This document shows positions 20,666 to 24,224 of a stretch of 24,224 bases of DNA, in pieces. A program made the position numbers and the translations under genes. The notes under the pieces were generated by a model that worked only from the letters and a program-made list of their open reading frames with translations, made no database searches and was not told the DNA's origin. Position 1 is the stretch's first letter. Every line of letters begins with the position of its first letter. This DNA is from a virus. The DNA lies in IMG/VR virus record IMGVR_UViG_3300036398_005366, positions 1-24,224 of that record, one strand, 5' to 3'.

Positions 20666-20872
20666 TTACCCTTTGCCGTATCCTATGCGGGAGGCGGCAT
20701 AAGCCGCGCCTCCCAAGCAGGCGAGTGCCGGTATCGACAAGACGATACCGTTACCAAGACCTTTCAGCACCGCCACGACGGCGGCAGCTGAGAAGCCTAT
20801 GCCTGCCAGGATCGCCACCGCGCAAGCGGCAGCACCCAGAGCACCTATGATCATTTTGATGAGGTCATTCAT
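20666..20872 (-). CDS. Small membrane protein, two hydrophobic helices, 68 aa
   Basis: ATG 20872 starts a protein with two hydrophobic segments: residues about 7-29 (IIGALGAAACAVAILAGIGF within it) and 34-57. The end is short and basic (SRIGYGKG). The frame extends upstream to 20971, but that would cover the promoter at 20882-20911 and give a polar Ser/Arg-rich start. With that promoter the mRNA would begin three or four bases before the ATG. The gene is bounded downstream by the hairpin at 20593-20623, so it may be a single-gene transcript. A holin-like or other inner-membrane role is possible from size and topology, but not shown. Confidence 0.66.
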   Translation of the reverse strand: MNDLIKMIIGALGAAACAVAILAGIGFSAAAVVAVLKGLGNGIVLSIPALACLGGAAYAASRIGYGKG

Positions 20873-20881
20873 GTGCAATAC

Positions 20882-20911
20882 ATTATGACACGCCAGGCTG
20901 CGCTTTTGCAA
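20882..20911 (-). promoter_or_regulatory. Sigma-70-like promoter with extended -10, short or absent leader
   Basis: On the minus strand TTGCAA (20906-20911) and CATAAT (20882-20887) are 18 bp apart. TG at 20889-20890 makes an extended -10. The expected start at about 20875 lies only three or four bases before ATG 20872, with no room for a Shine-Dalgarno sequence. The site lies wholly in the 52 bp gap after the 50-residue gene. Confidence 0.6.
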
Positions 20912-20924
20912 GGAGCGCGACGCG

Positions 20925-21077
20925 TCAGTTAAGCGTGCCGTCGCCGCGGATGTCGCCGAACTGGAGGGCATACACGCCCACGAAATATGGGTCCGTGGTG
21001 CCGTAGCCGCTCTGGCACGCCTCGGCGCCTGCCTCGCGCAGCATGATGTTGCCGAGCTCGATCATTGTTTTCGTCAT
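20925..21077 (-). CDS. Very small protein, 50 aa
   Basis: Not recognised. ATG 21077 overlaps the stop of the HNH gene as ATGA. The frame extends further upstream but would lie over the HNH gene. The protein starts MTKTMIELGNIMLREAGAEA and ends in a Gly/Tyr/Asp-rich stretch (SGYGTTDPYFVGVYALQFGD). No membrane segment is evident. Its reality rests on the ATGA junction and on filling the gap before the promoter. Confidence 0.5.
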   Translation of the reverse strand: MTKTMIELGNIMLREAGAEACQSGYGTTDPYFVGVYALQFGDIRGDGTLN

Positions 21078-21790
21078 TGGTGTTTTGGCTGGGGTAGTCC
21101 GGCGAGCGCCCGCTGCAAACGCAGAACGTAGGCGCGTAGAAACTCGAAGAATTCGTCCTCCGTCCTGGTCCACTTCAACGTGTTGCAGTCGTAGCAGGCG
21201 ATGCGGAAGTTCGCCGTGTGGTGTGCGCCTCCTCGATCGCACGGGGTAGCGTGATCGACTGAAGTTGCTTCCGGGCGTAGTGGATCAGTGCAGTAGTAGC
21301 ACTCACCTCGTTGTCGCTCGAATATCTGCAGCAGGTCTTGCGGTTTGCAGACGTAGTCCAAATCCTTCAGCGCCACTTTGCTCACCTTCACGCCGCGTCG
21401 TTTGGCCAACGCTTGTCGGCCGGCGGTGTTACACGTGTATGCTTTCTTGCGCCACCATGCCTCGTCAAAACCAGAAGACCGGCGAGAGTCCGAGTTGTAG
21501 ACGCGCGTCAGACAAGTGTCGCATATCTTGTTCAACTTTTCCTGGCATCGTCGATTCTTTCTCGGTGAGAACTCGCTGAGAAGCTTATGTCGAAAACATT
21601 TCACACAGACACGCCGCCCAGACGCGTCGTCCGGCGCGGCTAGGAGTGCCAGCTTTTTATCTCGCCGCTTTTTCGCGATTTCCTCTTTGTTGTAGCTGCG
21701 GACGCACGCCAGACACCTCCCTTTGGATTTGCCACCGGAATAGTGTATCGGCGCTCCTGTGTCGCAGTGCGGGCATATAGGATCGTTCAT
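21074..21790 (-). CDS. HNH endonuclease with several zinc knuckles, 238 aa
   Basis: Counting from ATG 21790, the C-terminal HNH core has CYYC (164-167), the catalytic DH pair (179-180, VDHATPCDRGG), Asn194 and CYDC (199-202). Additional CxxC pairs are CPHC (6-9), CLAC (26-29), CVKC (62-65) and CDTC (90-93), giving likely two zinc ribbons for DNA contact before the nuclease. A TTG at 21799 overlapping the polymerase stop is an alternative start. It cleaves DNA; as a free-standing gene next to the DNA polymerase gene it is most likely a homing endonuclease that spreads itself into related phages, a common arrangement. A packaging or recombination role is less likely. Confidence 0.92.
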   Translation of the reverse strand: MNDPICPHCDTGAPIHYSGGKSKGRCLACVRSYNKEEIAKKRRDKKLALLAAPDDASGRRVCVKCFRHKLLSEFSPRKNRRCQEKLNKICDTCLTRVYNSDSRRSSGFDEAWWRKKAYTCNTAGRQALAKRRGVKVSKVALKDLDYVCKPQDLLQIFERQRGECYYCTDPLRPEATSVDHATPCDRGGAHHTANFRIACYDCNTLKWTRTEDEFFEFLRAYVLRLQRALAGLPQPKHQ

Positions 21791-21795
21791 GGCGA

Positions 21796-24224
21796 TCAAC
21801 TTACACCATACGCAGTCTTGACGTCAACAGGCTTCTGTAGGTGCCCCAAACCCGCGAGCATAAGCAGATTGGGGTGCTGCTCTAAAAACTTCAACTTGCT
21901 GGAAGGTGCGTGAAACTCTCGATCATCCAACGTCCGCTGATCCTCATCGTTCGGTCGTGTAGACCACCGGTAGTTGAACTCGTTCTCGATAGAGTAGCGC
22001 AGCGTTCTAGCTCCGCGCTCATCGTTGTAGTCCCAGGTGTTCAACTCAGACATGCAGAGCGTGTGTAACCGCGCGACGAGGAATCGCTCCTCTAGCGGAG
22101 CCAGCGTCACGACGGAGTCATATAAACAGATCATCGGACGCGCTTTCATTCCCAGTCTACGATACGCCATCAGCAACCAGTTACACGCTCGCGCTGAGGT
22201 GCTTGCAACTGATTCCTGCATGGCGTAATTCTTCATCTCGCGACCCAGGGCGCTGTCGATCGAGTTGCGCGTGCGCCAGCTCACGCCGCTACCGGCCGAG
22301 TGCGTCAGGCAGTGACGAATGCGTCCGGACGCTGCGCGATACATACCACGCTCCTTCGGCGTCCTGGCCATCTCCTCCAGGAACTCTGTCGCGCGCGGTT
22401 GACGTTCGCGTATAGCTTCCAGCCCACGCTCGCCGGTACCCTCCTCCGGCTTGACGCCGGTGACAGCTTCGATCTGTCGCTCTAGCGAATTTTCAGAGGC
22501 GCCATAGGCGCTAGAAAAGTTGAGTACCTTCCCGGCCGCTCTATCCTTCTTGGCCTTCATCATCTCGCGATACTTACCGTATGTGCTCTCCACCAGCGAC
22601 CAGTGAATGTCGTAGCGAGTGTGTACCACGGCGCCGGACTCGTCCCGCAGCAAATCGCTCTCCTCGACCTTACCAAGACACACACCATCCGCCCATACGT
22701 GCATCAGGAATTTCGGGTTTTGCGCATTCTCCGGGATGCCAGATGTCTTCGCGTCAGTGAACGCCACCCTCACCACGGTCGCGCCATACATCTTACTCTT
22801 CAGTCTCGCCCACTCGGGGTCCGGATCAAACAGAATGCGCATCAGATCCTTGTCCCCGGAGATCATCGCCAGCGCGACCATCTCAGCCGTGACGTAATCG
22901 CTCTCGACCAGCACGTAGCCTTCCGGAGCCTGCACGCACGACCGTATCGACGGCAAGTCGTCTGCGTCCCTGTCGACCCATCGCAGCAGATTCTCCGGCA
23001 GGTCGCCTTCCTCGTGGGCTTCCTTCACGCAGCGCGCCACAGACGCCGAGATGCGCCTGTTCACGAAGCTCGGCCAGTTGAGCACGTTTGGGAAGAACGT
23101 CCGCGGCCGGCCCGTCTCCGTCGATGACGTCTGCGGGTGGATGCGGCCGTCGCTCTGCAGCCACAGGTGCAAGCCGTTCTCCTCGATGACTTCCTCGCCG
23201 GTGTCCTCGTCGATCTCGATCGTCGGCTCCTTCAGGAACGCCTTCGACAAGTTGCCGACGGCGTTCAGGTTCAGAAGCTCGTCGATGGCGGGCAGCTGCT
23301 CCGAGAGAATCGCGAGCGTCTGCTTGTCCACCGCGGGCTTGTAAAGCGACTGGCGGTCCTCAGGCAGCTCCAGCACTTTCTCCCACGCCATGGACGGCAG
23401 GCCCTTGGCCTTCTGGTTGGTGGACTTGATCGGGACGAGCTCCTCGAAGTCGAACAACCAGCGCACCATCTGGTCAGGAGACCGGATGTTGAACGCCGGG
23501 GAATCCTCCCAATGGGCGATCCACTTGTTCCACTTCGGCACCTCCGCGAGCTTGCCGGCGTCGAGCAGCATCTGCTTCACCTGCGTGCGCAGCAGCTCGC
23601 CGTCATGCGCCACGATCGCCGGCAGGCACAGCTTAGTCGCCGCGACACCGAACGCCTTGATGAGCTTCGACCTGAGCTTCGACTCCGCCTCCGCAGCCAC
23701 CCGTCGCTTGAACGTCTTGTCCAGACGCAGCTTCGCGAAGGTGAACAGGTGACGCAGGTCGTCCATCATCGAGATGTCCATCGGCAGCCCGGTCATGCAG
23801 AACTCGACGAACACGTCCGATGAGAACGGACCGAACATGTCGCGGTAGTAGGCCCACAGCCGCTGCGCCTCCAGCTGCCGCTTGATCAGCGGGTAGGCAC
23901 GATACGGCGTGATGACGTCAGCCGCAGCGTAGGGATGCAGGATGGCGCTCGGGATGAAGCCGTAGCCGCCCTTGCAGAGATCCTTATTCTCGCGCTTCCA
24001 CATGACGAGCTCTTGGTCGTATCGACCCAGGCTCGTGTATTGCATTGCGATGCGCTCCAACCCGAGGTCCGAGCTTTCGTCGGAAACCTGCTGCGCAAAC
24101 TCCGTGTCCATTTCCAGCTTCCCGTAGGTCTCCATCCCGAGCCAGTGCTGCATCCACGGGGCGTCCGCCGGGAAGTGGTGGCCGATGTAGCGGACGCCGA
24201 GGCGTGCGAAGGTGCTCGCGATCG
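21796..24224 (-). CDS. Family A DNA polymerase with 3'-5' exonuclease, 5' end outside window
   Basis: The frame is open to the right edge. Translation there reads RYIGHHFPADAPWM, like exonuclease motif II, and continues with HPYAAADV, like exonuclease motif III (Y-x-x-x-D). ATG 24153 is therefore internal. Counting from it, TGRP..FFPNVLNWP (347-361) matches the conserved GR..S..PNLQNIP region. Motif A is SDYVTAE (418-424), motif B is R538-x3-K542-x7-YG with Phe546 in the nucleotide-selecting position, and motif C is LYDS (677-680) instead of VHDE. About 110 residues lie between motifs A and B. This is the replicative polymerase of the phage. The gene is followed after five bases by the HNH gene. 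Confidence 0.96.
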   Translation of the reverse strand, partial: IASTFARLGVRYIGHHFPADAPWMQHWLGMETYGKLEMDTEFAQQVSDESSDLGLERIAMQYTSLGRYDQELVMWKRENKDLCKGGYGFIPSAILHPYAAADVITPYRAYPLIKRQLEAQRLWAYYRDMFGPFSSDVFVEFCMTGLPMDISMMDDLRHLFTFAKLRLDKTFKRRVAAEAESKLRSKLIKAFGVAATKLCLPAIVAHDGELLRTQVKQMLLDAGKLAEVPKWNKWIAHWEDSPAFNIRSPDQMVRWLFDFEELVPIKSTNQKAKGLPSMAWEKVLELPEDRQSLYKPAVDKQTLAILSEQLPAIDELLNLNAVGNLSKAFLKEPTIEIDEDTGEEVIEENGLHLWLQSDGRIHPQTSSTETGRPRTFFPNVLNWPSFVNRRISASVARCVKEAHEEGDLPENLLRWVDRDADDLPSIRSCVQAPEGYVLVESDYVTAEMVALAMISGDKDLMRILFDPDPEWARLKSKMYGATVVRVAFTDAKTSGIPENAQNPKFLMHVWADGVCLGKVEESDLLRDESGAVVHTRYDIHWSLVESTYGKYREMMKAKKDRAAGKVLNFSSAYGASENSLERQIEAVTGVKPEEGTGERGLEAIRERQPRATEFLEEMARTPKERGMYRAASGRIRHCLTHSAGSGVSWRTRNSIDSALGREMKNYAMQESVASTSARACNWLLMAYRRLGMKARPMICLYDSVVTLAPLEERFLVARLHTLCMSELNTWDYNDERGARTLRYSIENEFNYRWSTRPNDEDQRTLDDREFHAPSSKLKFLEQHPNLLMLAGLGHLQKPVDVKTAYGVS

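Noticed and set aside
20689-20714. Inverted repeat GGGAGG...CCTCCC
   Set aside because: It lies inside the 68-residue membrane protein gene with a bulged stem and no T run, so it is more likely due to Gly/Ala codons than a terminator.
21078-21242. N-terminal extension of the 50-residue protein
   Set aside because: It overlaps the HNH catalytic core in another frame; the ATGA junction at 21077 fits better.

Overview
This window looks like part of the genome of a GC-rich tailed double-stranded DNA bacteriophage (Caudoviricetes), probably a large one and quite divergent. Every supported gene lies on the minus strand, and genes are packed with 1-13 bp overlaps or very short gaps. A portal protein, a viral family A DNA polymerase, a RecA-like recombinase, a helicase and pieces of a multisubunit RNA polymerase occur together. 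I see no tRNA, rRNA, CRISPR array or transposase. The host cannot be named. Most start codons have no recognisable Shine-Dalgarno sequence, which may reflect the host's translation habits.

Read in the direction of transcription (right to left), the first block is replication and recombination (24224-12905). It holds family A DNA polymerase (5' end outside the window), an HNH endonuclease, two tiny genes, a promoter with a short or absent leader, a zinc-ribbon protein, a protein with an acidic tail, a 580-residue protein with a repetitive disordered tail, a RecA-like ATPase whose Walker A lysine is replaced, a small unknown, and a RecQ-like helicase interrupted by a 307-residue intein exactly at its DEAH box. 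Perfect GC-rich hairpins separate several units.

The second block (12860-9022) holds two proteins that look like successive pieces of a bacterial RNA polymerase beta subunit. The first carries the N-terminal protrusion region. The second carries the fork region. Two small genes lie between them, and one of these sits between direct repeats that each supply a ribosome binding site. The catalytic C-terminal part of beta and all of beta-prime are not in the window.

The third block (9017-1837) is virion-related. It holds two small or unknown genes, an unknown 268-residue protein, the portal protein, and then five proteins of which three carry Gly/Ala-rich membrane-type segments. It ends in a clear intrinsic terminator at 1769-1804. 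The last block (1741-1) holds two unknown genes around a 170 bp spacer with five GTATCAT-type sites, and then a SAP-like protein with a recent 132 bp tandem duplication that runs off the left edge.

The main candidates for something new are the extra-split RNA polymerase beta subunit carrying large inserted domains, and a short peptide motif (EKSAS and close variants) that recurs, in different codons, in several virion-block proteins and in both polymerase pieces. The motif could be a shared processing or packaging signal. Joint transcription and packaging of these proteins is inference, not something the sequence proves.
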